A DNA stretch of 64,000 bases, from NCBI RefSeq assembly GCF_000142905.1, contig NW_013657647.1:308057-372056 (forward strand). The letters run 5' to 3'. The DNA is from Thecamonas trahens ATCC 50062 (taxonomy: Eukaryota; Apusozoa; Apusomonadida; Apusomonadidae). Positions 41,037 through 51,587 of this stretch are shown piece by piece. Each line of letters starts with the position of its first letter. Within the stretch, counting starts at the first letter, position 1. The notes beneath the pieces are model-generated. The model was not told the origin of the DNA. It made no database searches and saw only the letters and a list, made by a program, of their open reading frames with translations. The translations under genes and the position numbers were made by a program.

Positions 41037-42303
41037 CTACGCGTAGTCCTCATCCTCCGGCGGCGGATCGTCGGCGTTGGCAGCGGCGGCACCAGAGCCA
41101 GCCCCCTCGCCGTTGCCACCACTCCCGGAAGCGCTCGAGCCCTCGCCTTCGGCCTGCTCCTTCTCGCGGATGACCTCAAAGGCGGCAATGGCGGCAGCAA
41201 CGTCGTCGCCCGAGAGGTGCTTGAGCGTGACGGCGCCGTCGACGCGGGTGAGGACGGCGAGCTCGACCTTTTCAGCATCCATCGTTGTCGCGTCCATGGC
41301 CTTGGACAGGACCCGGATGGCGAGCGTCTTGGCATCGTCGAGCGTCATCTCCTCCTCGTACTTTTGCTTCAGTGTCGACCGTGCATTCTGATAGTTGGAC
41401 CCGATGGCCGTAGCCTTCCACCCGCCAAAGTTGCCCGACGGATCCGACTTGTACAGCTGGTAGCCGTGGAGCCGGTCCCAACCAGCGTAGAGGAACGAGA
41501 CACCAAACGGCCGGAGGCCACCGTACTGCGTGTAGCCCTGCTTGAGGTCGCACACTTGCCGGACGAGCTGTTCCACCGGAATGTCCTTGCGGTAGGAGAA
41601 GAGGTACCGCTGGCCGACCTGCCGCGCGTAGTTGACCAGAATGTTGGCATCCGACGTCATGCCAGCCACTGCCACCGCAGTCTGCGCATCGATCCGGTAC
41701 ATCTTCTCCGCATTGACCGACGGCTCAAGGAGCGGCGAGGTGACCTTCTTCTCGGCCGCGAGGACAATGCCGTCCGACGTGAGGATGCCCACGCACGCAC
41801 CGGCCTGGGAGATGGCCTCCATGGCATACTCCACCTGGTAAAGCCGACCTGAAATTAGAAGACATCATCCACAACATCCCCATCACACCCCATAAGTCTA
41901 ATTCCTTGCCCATGCCCCCCTCACAGCCCTTGCCCGTCCCCACGGCTTCCACCACCAAAAAAAGGTCGCCTTCGCCCACCGCCCGCGATCACCCGCCCAC
42001 AGGTCGCCGTCACGCTCACCACGCTCTCTCTCTCCCTACAACTTCCCTACCCCTCCTACCCATTTCATACTAACCGCAAAACTCTCCTCTATAACCTCAT
42101 CCCCATCTCCGTTCCAACACGTCGCCCCTGCTCAGCTTACCCTCCGGTGAGAAGATGGTTGTCCGCGAGTCGTACCGGCGAGCCTGTCCACCCAACACCG
42201 CCACCACACTGTGTGAGTCATAGACCTCCCTTCCCCCCCCCCTTCCCCCCTCCCTCTCCCCTCTCCTTCTCCTTCCCTCTCTCCCTCCCCTTGTCCGTAC
42301 CAT
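41037..42303 (-). CDS. PSMA4: 20S proteasome subunit alpha type-4
   Basis: Three coding exons: 42303-42301 (ATG only), 42183-42141 and 41848-41037, giving 285 residues. Joined, the N-terminus reads [28 protein letters not shown], the invariant alpha-subunit start with the [20 protein letters not shown] signature. The rest follows alpha-4: GIVLAAEKKVTS, IDAQTAVAVAGMTSDANILV, RPFGVSFLYAGWD, SGNFGGWKATAIGSN. It forms part of the outer ring of the 20S core that gates protein entry. The tail is extended by a Gly/Ser/Glu-rich stretch ending PPPEDEDYA. The donor following the ATG is GTACGG, and the second is GTAAGC. Confidence 0.95.
41849..42140 (-). other. Second intron of PSMA4
   Basis: The 292-bp intron runs from a GTAAGC donor to a TTTCAG acceptor on the - strand. 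It splits the glycine codon of FSPEG-RLY. Confidence 0.9.
42184..42300 (-). other. First intron of PSMA4, directly after the start codon
   Basis: The 117-bp intron begins immediately after ATG with GTACGG and ends GGACAG. It is the shortest intron seen in the window and is G-rich on the - strand. Confidence 0.85.
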
Positions 42304-42640
42304 GCTGCGCTGGGTTGACGAGTCGAGAGTACCGTCCTCGTCAGTCTTGGCCACTGTTGCTGGACGTCGGGGGTGAAGGCTCGCGCTTGGCTGGCCTGAC
42401 CCGACTCATTCCTTCGTTTGGATGGTTAATCGTCACCTCTATCGATTACTGTTGTTGGACATTGTTAATCGTTACCTCCATCGATTACTGTTGTTGGACA
42501 TCGTCAATCGTTCGATTGCTGTTGGTGGACACGCATGCCACCCGCATGTGCGACTTGTCGGCGAACCGCACACAAACACGCATGCACGCACACTCGGTGG
42601 AAGGGCAGACGACACGCAACTACGAGGAAAGAAGGCTTTG
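42304..42640. repeat. Divergent promoter region with a 42-bp repeat
   Basis: This region lies between PSMA4 (-) and the next + gene. Two to three copies of a 42-bp unit (TCGATTACTGTTGTTGGACA plus GTTAATCGTTACCTCCA-like) lie at about 42425-42535, the last one degenerate. Promoters of both genes should be here. Confidence 0.7.
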
Positions 42641-44319
42641 ATGGCGGACTACGGAGCACCACCTGCGTACTCGGCGACCGCTGAGAGTGGCAAAGGCGAC
42701 GGTCGTGGAGAGCTGGCGTCTGCCTACCCGGCCATGCCCGAAACGATGCCGAGCGAGGGAGGACCGAGTCGTGACCAAGGTGGTGGCGGAGGGTATGGGA
42801 CGGGATACAACCCTGCGATGGCGACGAATCAACAGGGCGGACACCAAGTTCAGTTTGCTGGTCAACCGTATGGGGCATCGTACCAGCCTGCACCGGCATA
42901 CAATCCCGTGTATGGGGAGGAGGAGCTCAAGGCGCTGGATATGGTCATGGCCAGCACGCCTACCAACCTCATCTGCAGATGGCTCATGGTCCGCCGGCCA
43001 ACATGGATCATCGGCAGATCCGTCCTCGTCGTGGGGTTTGTGGCTACCTTGGCGGCTGGCTTGCTGCCTTTCTCTGCTGTGCTGTCGCGCCGCTGGTCAT
43101 CTTCTCCGTCTTCTCGGCAACGTACTCGAATGTCAACATGGGCATGTTCATCTGGATGCCGGCCACGGTCTTTGTTCTTGGCTTTCTCTCGCTCTGCGCC
43201 TTTCGCCGTCTCTCGCACGGCGTCCTTGCTCCGCCGCTTGTCGCGCTCCTCCTCCTTGCCCTCTTCACTCTCCAGTCGGCCATCTTTGTGGGTGTTGACT
43301 ATCATCAGAAGTGCATCGAGTATGAGAACCTTGGTGGGCGGGCAACGCGGATGCTGTACGGGCCAGCATGCCCGTGGGGTGCAGTCATCTACTCTGGCCT
43401 GGCGGGCGTGGTTGGCTTTGTGGTCATCGGCTTTTGCATCTTTTGCTGCGGCTGGTCGTCGGGCAAGTCGCGCGAGCGCATGCTCGCCTACCGTGCGCTC
43501 TCGGGCGTCCCGGTCGGTCTCAGCTCGTTCCACACTCCATTCCCCAAGCTCAGTCTGCGGCGCAAGATCATCAACGGCGTCCTCATCTTTGTCCTTGTCG
43601 CTGTCTTTGTTTCGGTCTTCTACTCGCTCACCTTTACCACCCACCCGTGGCTGGTCGTCGATTCCGAGGGCAACACCTTTGGCCCCGACAAGCCGCCCAA
43701 GGGCGTGACCACCTGCCCAGCCGGCGACATCTTCTACCACCAGCCGCACACCGCCGATTTGCCGTGCTGCCGCTGGCACAACAAGGCGACGTGCGTCGAT
43801 GTCCACAAGCTTTACGCCTCGAACACACCGTCGGACCCCACGTGCGTGACCAATACCGGCGACAACGTGTTTATCAATGGTACTCTCGCCCCGTCGTGCA
43901 GCGTTTGCGATCTGAAGCCAGATGTCTGGCTCTTCTTTGACGATCCGCCCGGCTGCGACGGCGACGACGACTGCACGTACCAGAACTCCAAGTGCAACAA
44001 GCTCTCGGGCCTCTACACCTGCTCGATGTTCTCAGGCGCCGCCGCAGAGTTCCTCGACTACGGCACCGCCTCGCAGCCCATCAACAAGCTCCGCATGTGC
44101 TCTTCCTTCTGCGACGAGTGGTGGACCGAGTGCCAACCGTTCATCAACAGCAACGACTACTCCTCGCCACGCGACTTTTGCACTGCCGTCGGCACCAACA
44201 TCGAGATTGTGAGCAACTCGACAAAGTGCTTCTCTGCCGCCTCTACCCTTGGCTCCCCGTCGCGCCTCGCCCTCGCCGCCCTCGCCATCATCGTTGCCCT
44301 CTTTTCCATGCTCAGCTAA
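42641..44319 (+). CDS. Multi-pass membrane protein with cysteine-rich lumenal domain, with an apparent frameshift
   Basis: The N-terminus (MADYGAPPAYSATAESG) is a Gly/Tyr/Pro/Gln-rich tail. The start frame leaves coding composition near 42914, while the next frame continues the same low-complexity style (GYGHGQHAYQPHLQMAHGPP) into the body. One missing G in the G4 run 42914-42917 gives a 559-residue protein. About five hydrophobic helices follow (around 43040-43640). Next is a lumenal domain of about 210 residues with about 20 cysteines, including LPCCRWHNKATC and CSSFCDEWWTECQPF, and then a C-terminal hydrophobic segment that could be a membrane or GPI anchor. The CSxFCxxWWxxC wording recalls folate-receptor-like domains, but that link is weak. 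Confidence 0.7.
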
Positions 44320-44664
44320 AAATCACCACGCTTCCACACCCCTTCCCTTTCCCATCGTCAAGCTCCCTCGCACCAGCCTCACCGCCATGCCGATGCAGCC
44401 CATCTCCAGAGCCAGCTCCACCGCCTGCGGCCACAGCTCTGCCCTCAGCGCACCGACCACCCGTTCTCCATTTCGATCGAGTTACACATCAATCTCCCCT
44501 TTTGGTTTGATCTTCCTAAAGAGCTAACCAGGCGAGTGGAGGTTGCGATGCGGTGATGCGTAGAGTCGGCCACTCCGCCCAGGGGATGACAGGGGAGGAG
44601 CGAGATACCGTGCGGTTGGCAGCTCTCTCCGCTTTCCTCCCCCTTGATCCAGTTTTGGGCCGAC
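44320..44664. other. Intergenic region
   Basis: About 345 bp separate two + strand genes. The sequence is mixed, without long repeats. No coding or RNA gene is recognised. The promoter of the acyltransferase gene is expected here. Confidence 0.5.
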
Positions 44665-46413
44665 ATGTCGGGCATGCGACGGCGGCGGGGGTCTGACGCC
44701 TCTGACGTTTCGTCGCTTCCAGAGACTGAAGAACAGGCCCGCTTGCGCCGTGCGCGGACGAGTGTATGTGCTCTCTATTGAGTTTGGGTGGTGTGCTGTA
44801 TGTATGCCTGTCGGTAGCGGTCGAAACATGGTCTACCTCCCCCCCCCCCTCGTCCTCCTCCGCAGCTCAAACCCAGCTCGTCCTCCTTGCGGGGGTTCGC
44901 ACTCCTCCGCCATTGACTCACACGTCATCCATTGTCTGTTGATCATGGGTCTGGCCATTGCCATTTTCGGATGGCCGGGGGAATACCTCATTCCATTGGA
45001 CGAAACGAATACGGATTACACGCTCTGGTCTGTTGGTGCATCGGGCTGCTTCGCACGCGGGGGGGCGTGGGACGACGCGGCGAACGATCGAATCGAACCT
45101 TGCGGTATGGTTGTCGTGTGGCGGGGTGGATGGAGGGAAATAGTCGGCGGTGTCCAAGGGCACGGGCGTGGTCCATACCAAGGTCATGGCATCGCCGCTG
45201 TCGTCGGACACGGCTTATGTGTACTCGTATCGTGGCTTCCGCAACTTGGCGCTCCTCATTCTGGTTGTGTCCAACCTGCGGCTGGTCATCGAGAACGTGA
45301 CCAAGTACGGCCTGCTTGTGGACGTCTGGTCGATTCTTGTGGGCATTGCCACGCAGGACTTTTCGTCATGGCCGACGGCGTCGATGGCGATCGGACTCTC
45401 CGTCTTTATTGCAGCGGCATGGGTAATCGAGCTCCTTGCGTCGGGCTCGTGGCTCCCGTCGGGCGTGGCCAGCCTTGCTCATGCCGTCAACGTGGCGGCA
45501 TCGCTTGCGATTCCGTGCCTGTGGATCTGGTACATTCCGTCGAACGAGGTTCTTGCGCTCATTCTTGTGCTCTCGGCCATCACGCTCTTCCTCAAGCTCT
45601 GGTCGTACGCAACGGTCAATGCGCGGGCGCGGGCACAGTTCCTGGAGCGTGGGCGCAAGCCGGTCTGTGCCATCAGGCCAGGTTGCGTACCCGGCCAACG
45701 TCACGCCCCGCAACATAATCTGGTTTCTGGCGGCGCCGACGCTCTGCTACCAGATCAACTACCCGCAGACGGCGGGCATCCGACCAGGCTTTCTACTCCG
45801 GCGGACGGCCGAGTTTTTCTTTTTCTCGGGCCTCATCTTTATGCTCGCGCAGCAGTACATGGTGCCGACGGTGGCCAACACCATGGCGCCGCTGCAGGCG
45901 CACAACTACATCAAGGTGGCGGAGCGGCTGCTCAAGATTGCGGTGCCCAACTTTCTGATCTGGATCCTGGGCTTCTACACCTACTTTCACGTCTACCTGA
46001 ACATCTGGGCTGAGGTCACGGCCTTTGGCGACCGGGTCTTCTACAAGGACTGGTGGAACTCGACAACGCTGTCGCGGTTTTGGCGGGCGTGGAACATCCC
46101 GGTCCACAACTGGCTGGTGCAGAACATCTACCTCCCGCTCCGTACCCTTGGCGCGTCCAAGCAGGTCGGCTACGTCGCATGCTTCTTCTTCTCGGCTCTC
46201 CTCCACGAGCTCATCATCGATGTCGCCTTTCGCTCGCTCGGCTGGCTCGCCTTTGCTGGCATGATGCTCCAGATCCCATCGTGCCTCTTCACCGACCAGT
46301 TCGAGGGCACAACCCTCGGCAACGTCATCATGTGGCTCTCGCTCCTCCTCGGCCAGCCGCTCTGCATCCTCGGCTACTACGCCGCCATTGTCTCCAAGAC
46401 GCAAGCATCGTAA
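44665..46413 (+). CDS. DGAT1/SOAT-type membrane-bound O-acyltransferase
   Basis: Exon 1 (44665-44763, MSGMRRRRGSDASDVSSLPE) is a basic cytosolic start. A GTATGT donor and an AAG acceptor before 45183 join it in phase 0 to the body (MASPLSSDTAYVYSYRGFRN, the first conserved DGAT1 block). The body then needs removal of one base near the G3 run 45651-45653 to pass into the frame with PTLCYQINYPQT, FYKDWWNSTTLSRFWRAWNI and the catalytic-histidine motif SALLHELIID. The corrected length is 442 residues. DGAT1 makes triacylglycerol from diacylglycerol and acyl-CoA in the endoplasmic reticulum; SOAT makes steryl esters. FYKDWWN and YP-initiated motifs fit DGAT1 best. Confidence 0.9.
44764..45182 (+). 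other. Intron of the DGAT1-like gene
   Basis: The 419-bp intron is bounded by GTATGT and a CCAAG acceptor; an alternative in-phase acceptor ends at 45158. Both keep the frame, so the exact start of exon 2 is uncertain by eight codons. Confidence 0.6.
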
Positions 46414-46484
46414 CGTAAAACCGACACATTGTTGGCCCAAACCACGGCGGGCATCAGCCGTATCGGTTCGGGCCACACGCAGTC

Positions 46485-47117
46485 TCACACCTGCAACGAG
46501 TCGCCGTGCCGCGACGACATGAGCGACGGGACCGAGGCCATGTTGGGCATGGGAAGCATCCAGTTCAGGATGTTGGACATGTGCTTGGTGATGGCCACCC
46601 GATGGGTCTCGGTTAGGAGCTCGGGCGAGAGAGAGACTCGCAGGAACTCGACCATTACCACGGCGAGCTGGTCCATGCTCTGGATGACCGAGTCGCCCAG
46701 CCCGGCATGGGTAGAGCCGATGGCCTCCAGCTCGGGCGCGATGAGACCAAACGAGGTCGCACCACGAACAGTGACATCAAAGACAACCGCAAAGGCATAG
46801 CCATGGTTCTTGGGCATCTCAGCCTCGATGGCCTCACTATCGGCAACGTACGCATCAAACGCATCCCCAAAATGAGCAAGTGTGCCAAAGTGCAGCTTGA
46901 TGATGGACCAGATCGAGTTGAGCGCCACAAGATCCGCATCCGACAGTTCCATCAAATCATTGCGGTTGTCATTGACCACAGAGACAGAGGTCGAGAGACG
47001 GGATAGACTCCGCCGCGAGCTGTTGGCGTCATGTGTGGCCCTCCGCGACCGGTCGAACACCAGCCGTGCCGCTGTCGGCTCCTTTACCGCCCGCGACGTC
47101 GAGCCGGATGCACCCAT
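46485..47117 (-). CDS. Divergent globin with N-myristoylation signal
   Basis: The start chosen (ATG 47117) gives MGASGSTSRAV, a standard N-myristoylation context, and 210 residues. After a basic Ser/Arg-rich leader of about 50 residues, the helical part reads like a globin: DADLVALNSIWSIIK for helix A, His105 in MPKNHGYAF for the distal E7 position, and His137 in LEAIGSTHAGLG for proximal F8. VIQSMDQLAVVMVEFL and the last helix then correspond to helices G and H. The two histidines are 32 residues apart, as in neuroglobin. Membrane-bound acylated globins (globin X type) are known in animals. Haem binding and location at a membrane are inferred. The stop lies 72 bp from the convergent acyltransferase gene. 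Confidence 0.65.
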   Translation of the reverse strand: MGASGSTSRAVKEPTAARLVFDRSRRATHDANSSRRSLSRLSTSVSVVNDNRNDLMELSDADLVALNSIWSIIKLHFGTLAHFGDAFDAYVADSEAIEAEMPKNHGYAFAVVFDVTVRGATSFGLIAPELEAIGSTHAGLGDSVIQSMDQLAVVMVEFLRVSLSPELLTETHRVAITKHMSNILNWMLPMPNMASVPSLMSSRHGDSLQV

Positions 47118-47583
47118 TTCTCGTTTCTGTGTGAGGGAGAGCGGTGGGTGGGTGGGTGGGGTGGGTGCGGGTTGGCGGTGTTCTCGGGTGGGGTTGGGCA
47201 GGGAGCGGTGGACAAAACCCATTTGACAGGGGGACAATTTGGCAGTCAAACCAATAAAAGGCTCAGCCAAGCGCTCTATATTTGAATGCGTTCATCCTAT
47301 GCTGAAAATACCCGATCCCGTCTCGCTCTCGGAAGTCAAGCAGCATGAGGCTTGGTTAGTACTGTGGTGGGGGACCACACGGGAATACCGAGTAACGCAT
47401 TCTTTTTTATTTTTGCCCAAACACACACCCTCCTCGCAGCAGCCCTGGAGGCGAACGACACACGCTTCAGCCGCCCCATGGAGTGGGCCTATTCACGCTC
47501 TCTCCCTCCCACTCATCTCTTTCCCACTCATCTCTTTCGCAAGCTTGCATTTTTTGTTCCTGTTACTGAGGATCACGCTATCG
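47118..47583. other. Intergenic region
   Basis: About 465 bp lie between two - strand genes. It contains GTGGGTGGG-rich sequence near 47145-47190 and a T/C-rich part at 47500-47570. No gene is recognised. The globin promoter should lie in the left part. Confidence 0.5.
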
Positions 47584-50500
47584 TCACCGCAGCGATGCGA
47601 GGAGATCGTCGGCTTCGGCCATGGCGGCGGCATCCGCAGGAGGCTTGGGCGGGCCTTGGGATGGGCGGGGCGGGGCAGGACGCAGCGGGGCAGCAGGGCG
47701 CGGTGGGGGGCCACCGGGACGCGGCGGGCCGGACGGGCGGGGAGGCGTCATAGGTCGGGTTGTGAGCGAGATCTTGCGTGGGACGGCCGGCTTGGCAGCA
47801 GTGAGTGCCGCCAGCGACCGACCGCTGGATTTGGGCGCCGACTTGGACGGCCGCGGAGGCCCCGAGAGGTCTGCGAGCATATCATCGGCCTCAGCCAAGG
47901 TAGTAAGGCCAGGCTTGGGCGGACCAGACGATGTGGGCTTGGGTGGACCGGCGGCGCGGAGCGAGGCCATCAGGTCATCGGCCTCGGCCATGGTGGTCAA
48001 GCCTGGTGTGGGCGGACCTGCTGATGTGGGCTTGGGCGGACCGGCGGCGCGGAGCGAGGCCATCAGGTCATCGGCCTCGGCCATGGTGGTCAGGCCTGGT
48101 GTGGGCGGACCTGCTGATGTGGGCTTGGGCGGACCGGCGCCGCGGAGCGAGGCCATCAGGTCGTCGGCCTCGGCCATGGTGGTCAGGCCTGGTGTGGGCG
48201 GACCTGCTGATGTGGGCTTGGGCGGACCGGCGCCACGGAGCGAGGCCATCAAGTCGTCGGCCTCGGCCATTGTGGTGAGGCCGGGATTCGGCGGGCCGGA
48301 GGACTTGGGCTTGGGCGGACCAGCGCCCCGGAGTGAGGCCATCAAGTTGTCGGCCTCAGCCATTGTGGTGAGGCCGGGATTCGGCGGGCCGGAAGACTTG
48401 GGCTTGGGCGGGCCAGCACCATGGAGCGATGCGAGCATATTGTCAGCTTCGGCCATAGTAGTGAGGCCGGGATTCGGCGGGCCGGATGTCTTCCGCGGCG
48501 GCGGCGGCCCATGGGAGGCAGCTGCAGGCGGACGGGCGATTGAGGCCATGAGAGCATCAGTCTCCTCGAGGGCCTGGGCGACGACTGCACCAGGAAGTGG
48601 CGGGCCACGGGCTTCGGGACGCGGCGGGCCTACAAGGGTCTGCGACCGCGGAGGGCGGACGACGGCCGCAGCGGCCGGATCGTCTGCAGAAAACGAGGTT
48701 GGGCGGTCGATGCGCGAGCTGCCGCTTGACCCGGATGGGGTTATCATAGCAGCCTTCAGAAGCTCGTCATCTGATCCTAGAGCCGGCGGCGGACCAAGCG
48801 AGCTAAGCGCTGGCGGCGGGCCAAGTGAGCCGAGTGACGAGGGCGGGCTCGGCGTCCCTGACGCATCGCCTGTATTGAGCGCCATGCCGTTATCCGTCCG
48901 ATTGACAATCGGCGGCGGCGGCTGGACCTCGGTCTTGGATGGCTTGTGCGTTGCCTTGGACTTTCTTCTCTTGGCGGTACTCGAAGACGAGGACGATGAA
49001 GACGACGAGCCCGAAGACGAGTCGGAGGACGAGTCGGAGCCCGAGGACGATGAGCTTGATCCCGATCCCGATCCCGATACAGAGGCCGAGCTGGATGACG
49101 ACGAGCCAGACGAGAGTGTACCTGACGCCGACTTGGGCTGCGACTTGGACTTGGACTTGGACTTAGACTTGGGAGAGGTAGCGGCAGCGGCGGGCGCGGC
49201 TGTGGTGCTTCGGCAGCAGTGGCGGCGGCGACTGCGGCAAGCGAGGCCTGTCGGGCAGCCTCGACCTGTGCGTGTGCGGCCTCTGCAGCGGCAGCAGCGG
49301 TGGGATCGGCCGAGTCGGAGAACGACTTGTGACGAGGGATGTGGATGACGGACGAGGGGAGGAGATGGTGGTCCGGGTCTGCGCCTGCGGTGCGAACAAC
49401 GGCCCAGCCATCCTGGTTGTGAAAATGCGAATGACGTGGATGGCGGTGCCTGCAGCTAGGGAGAACGGCTTAGGAAAGGCCTTGGAGTCTTCGGAGAGGG
49501 CATAGTCAGTGGCGAGCGAGGCGTCAAAGCCAGCAGTGCGCGCAAAGGAGTGGGTGGCGGCACGCAAGGAGGTGAACGAGTCGTCCATGCTGGAGACGGC
49601 CGGGGCGAGGTAGATGCGGAGAGCGTGGAAGGTCGAGTAGACCTGGCTGGCGACCTTGACAATGTCCGAACCAAACGAGGCGGCACGGGTGGCTTCAGCT
49701 TTGTCTGCGGCGCCGATTTGCGCAGGGTACATGGAGCGGACCTCTGCAGCGAGGGCGGCGACACGCTCTTCAGCTTCGGCCGCGGCGGTGATGTTCGACT
49801 TTGCACGGGCCTTGACAACCTTGTCATTCCATTTGACCTGGTCGCGCTGCGCCGAGCTCACGAGGGCAGAAATGCGCTTGAGCACGGCCGTGGCCTTGCC
49901 GGTATGGCGCGAGAGCGGGCCGGAGGCGAGTTGGCCGAGCACAACCGAGGCGGCTTCGTAGTCCTCGGCAACTTTGGCGAGGGCGGCGACGAGCTCAGCC
50001 CAGCCTCGAGAGTGCGACGAGTCCTCCTCGGTGGCGGCAAAGCCCGAGGAGTCTGCGGCGGCGGCGGCCTTGCGCAGCTTCTTCGAGTAGTCTGAAAAGT
50101 ACGAGGCGAGTTTGGTGCCAATGTAGTGGAGGGCCTGCGACTCGCCGACGCCAGCTGTGAGGATGGCAATGGCGCGATCGATCTCGGTTGTCGGGTTGGC
50201 GCCGGCAGCGAGGGCGTCACGGAGCGCAGCCGGTGGAATGAGCTGTGGGGCGAGGCGAGTGAGGTCGGGGGCCTTGTTGAGAGCGGCGGCGGCCATCTCC
50301 AAGGTGGTGAGCAGCTTGCGAAAGAGCTGTAGGAGGAGTGACTTGCGCTTCATGTTCCATTTGTCAAACGAGTTGGTAATTTCTGCGCCTTCGACGACAA
50401 AGGCGTAGCGAAAGGCCATGACGTGAGCGCGGGTGGCTTCGGCGGCGGCCTCTGCGGTGGCAAGTGAGGCCTCGAGTTTGGCCTGCTTCTTGGTTGCCTT

Positions 50501-51382
50501 CTTCTTCTCCTTCTCTGAGCCCGATTCGACCAGCTGGCGATTGGCGAGCGCGGCGGTGGCCGACTTGCGCAACGCGGCGTCGATCTTCTCCAGCGTATCC
50601 TCGAGCTTGCGCTTCTCCTTGGCTTGCTTTGCCACACGTTTGCTCAGCTGGGCGAGCTCGTCTGCCAGTTCGACCGACGAGTGGGCGAGGACAGTGACGA
50701 CGTACTCTTCCATGGTACCCACTGAGCGAGCCATCTCCTCTGACGCTGCGGTCAGGTGCGACGAGAGGCCTGACCAAGCAGGTGAGACGGTGACACCGCG
50801 AACACCAGCGTTGACCAGAGCCTCTGCCCTCTCAGCTGTTCCCGCAACAGCCACTGTCGCCGCCTTTTCCATCTTGCGATGCAGCTGCAATTGAACCTGA
50901 TACACTTTGTCGAACAGGGCAGAGACGTCCGACAGCGCCTTGACTGTCTTCCGCCCGTCTGTCACCGCCACCTCCAACTCATCCTGTGGTAGTGTTCCCC
51001 ACCAGCAAGCGACATGACATGGCACATAGACATCATCATAGGCTGTACGTAAGTCGTAGCGGGAAGGGGTACGGGGGAGGGGGGGGAGGGAGGGGGGTAC
51101 GGGGGAGGGGGAAGGCGTGGCAGCGTTCGCAAAAATCAGGTTCTGCGACATGCAGCGGCAACGATAAAATGACGTTAACATAATGGTGGTCAATTAAATG
51201 ACAATAGGGTAATGGTTGGAAATGGCAAGAGAATGAGGTGGGCACGTGCGTTGGGTTGGCTGGTTGGTTGTAGGGAGTGGATGAGGGAGGGAGGGGGGAG
51301 GAGGAGGGGGAGGAGGGGGAGGAATATTGGGGCGTACCATGAGTCGGGTGCACCGACGTCTGAAGTCGATGGGCTCTTCCAT
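47584..51382 (-). CDS. BAR-like domain protein with Ser-rich linker and nine LD-like motif repeats
   Basis: Exon 1 is 51382-51338 (MEEPIDFRRRCTRLM) and exon 2 begins at 50983 (DELEVAVTDGRKTVKAL; GTACGC donor, CCACAG acceptor, phase 0). Residues about 1-230 form a charged helical BAR-like dimerisation region (FDKVYQVQLQLHRKME, QAKEKRKLEDTLEKIDAAL), with more helices to about residue 520. Two missing bases, at the A4 run 49422-49425 and near 49190-49202, connect it to a Ser/Lys/Asp linker. A Pro-rich tail follows with nine copies of an EADDLMASL-type motif, most in a 32-residue repeat with GPPKPTSAGPPTPGLTTM. Corrected length is 1,148 residues. The motif resembles paxillin LD motifs. A membrane-cytoskeleton scaffold is inferred. 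Confidence 0.65.
47885..48480 (-). repeat. Coding 96-bp tandem repeat encoding the LD-like motif array
   Basis: Six to seven units of 96 bp encode GPPKPTSAGPPTPG + LTTMAEADDLMASLRGA with minor variation (EADNML, EADNLM, EADDLM, EADDML). The inner units are the most alike, suggesting expansion by unequal exchange. Two more motif copies lie outside the array (ETDALMASI and the final EADDLLASLR). Confidence 0.9.
50984..51337 (-). other. Intron of the BAR-LD gene
   Basis: The 354-bp intron runs from GTACGC to CCACAG on the - strand and is rich in C-runs on that strand. Phase 0 on both sides. Confidence 0.75.
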
Positions 51383-51587
51383 GGTGGGGGGTGGAGTGGT
51401 GGTAGGGAGAGGTATGTGAGCGAGGGGTGGTGGCTGGTGGTGGAGTGGTGCGGCTGCAGAAGTGTTGGCCGTATTGAGAGCAACATTGGCTGGAGGGCTT
51501 CATCGTGGAGAAGCGGCTTTCGGGCCGAGAATGGTACTACAGATGATTCATTGCCAGTTGGATGTGGTTGAGGCTTGAGGTTGAATA

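Noticed and set aside
45660-45700. A 19-bp GT...AG intron in the acyltransferase gene
   Set aside because: It would fix the frame, but all other introns here are 117 bp or longer. A one-base error in the adjacent G-run is simpler.
47621-49348. Open + frame of 575 codons opposite the LD-like array
   Set aside because: It is a mirror of the repeat on the - strand. The poly-Asp/Glu part is antisense to the Ser-rich linker, which continues in frame with the LD-like array.
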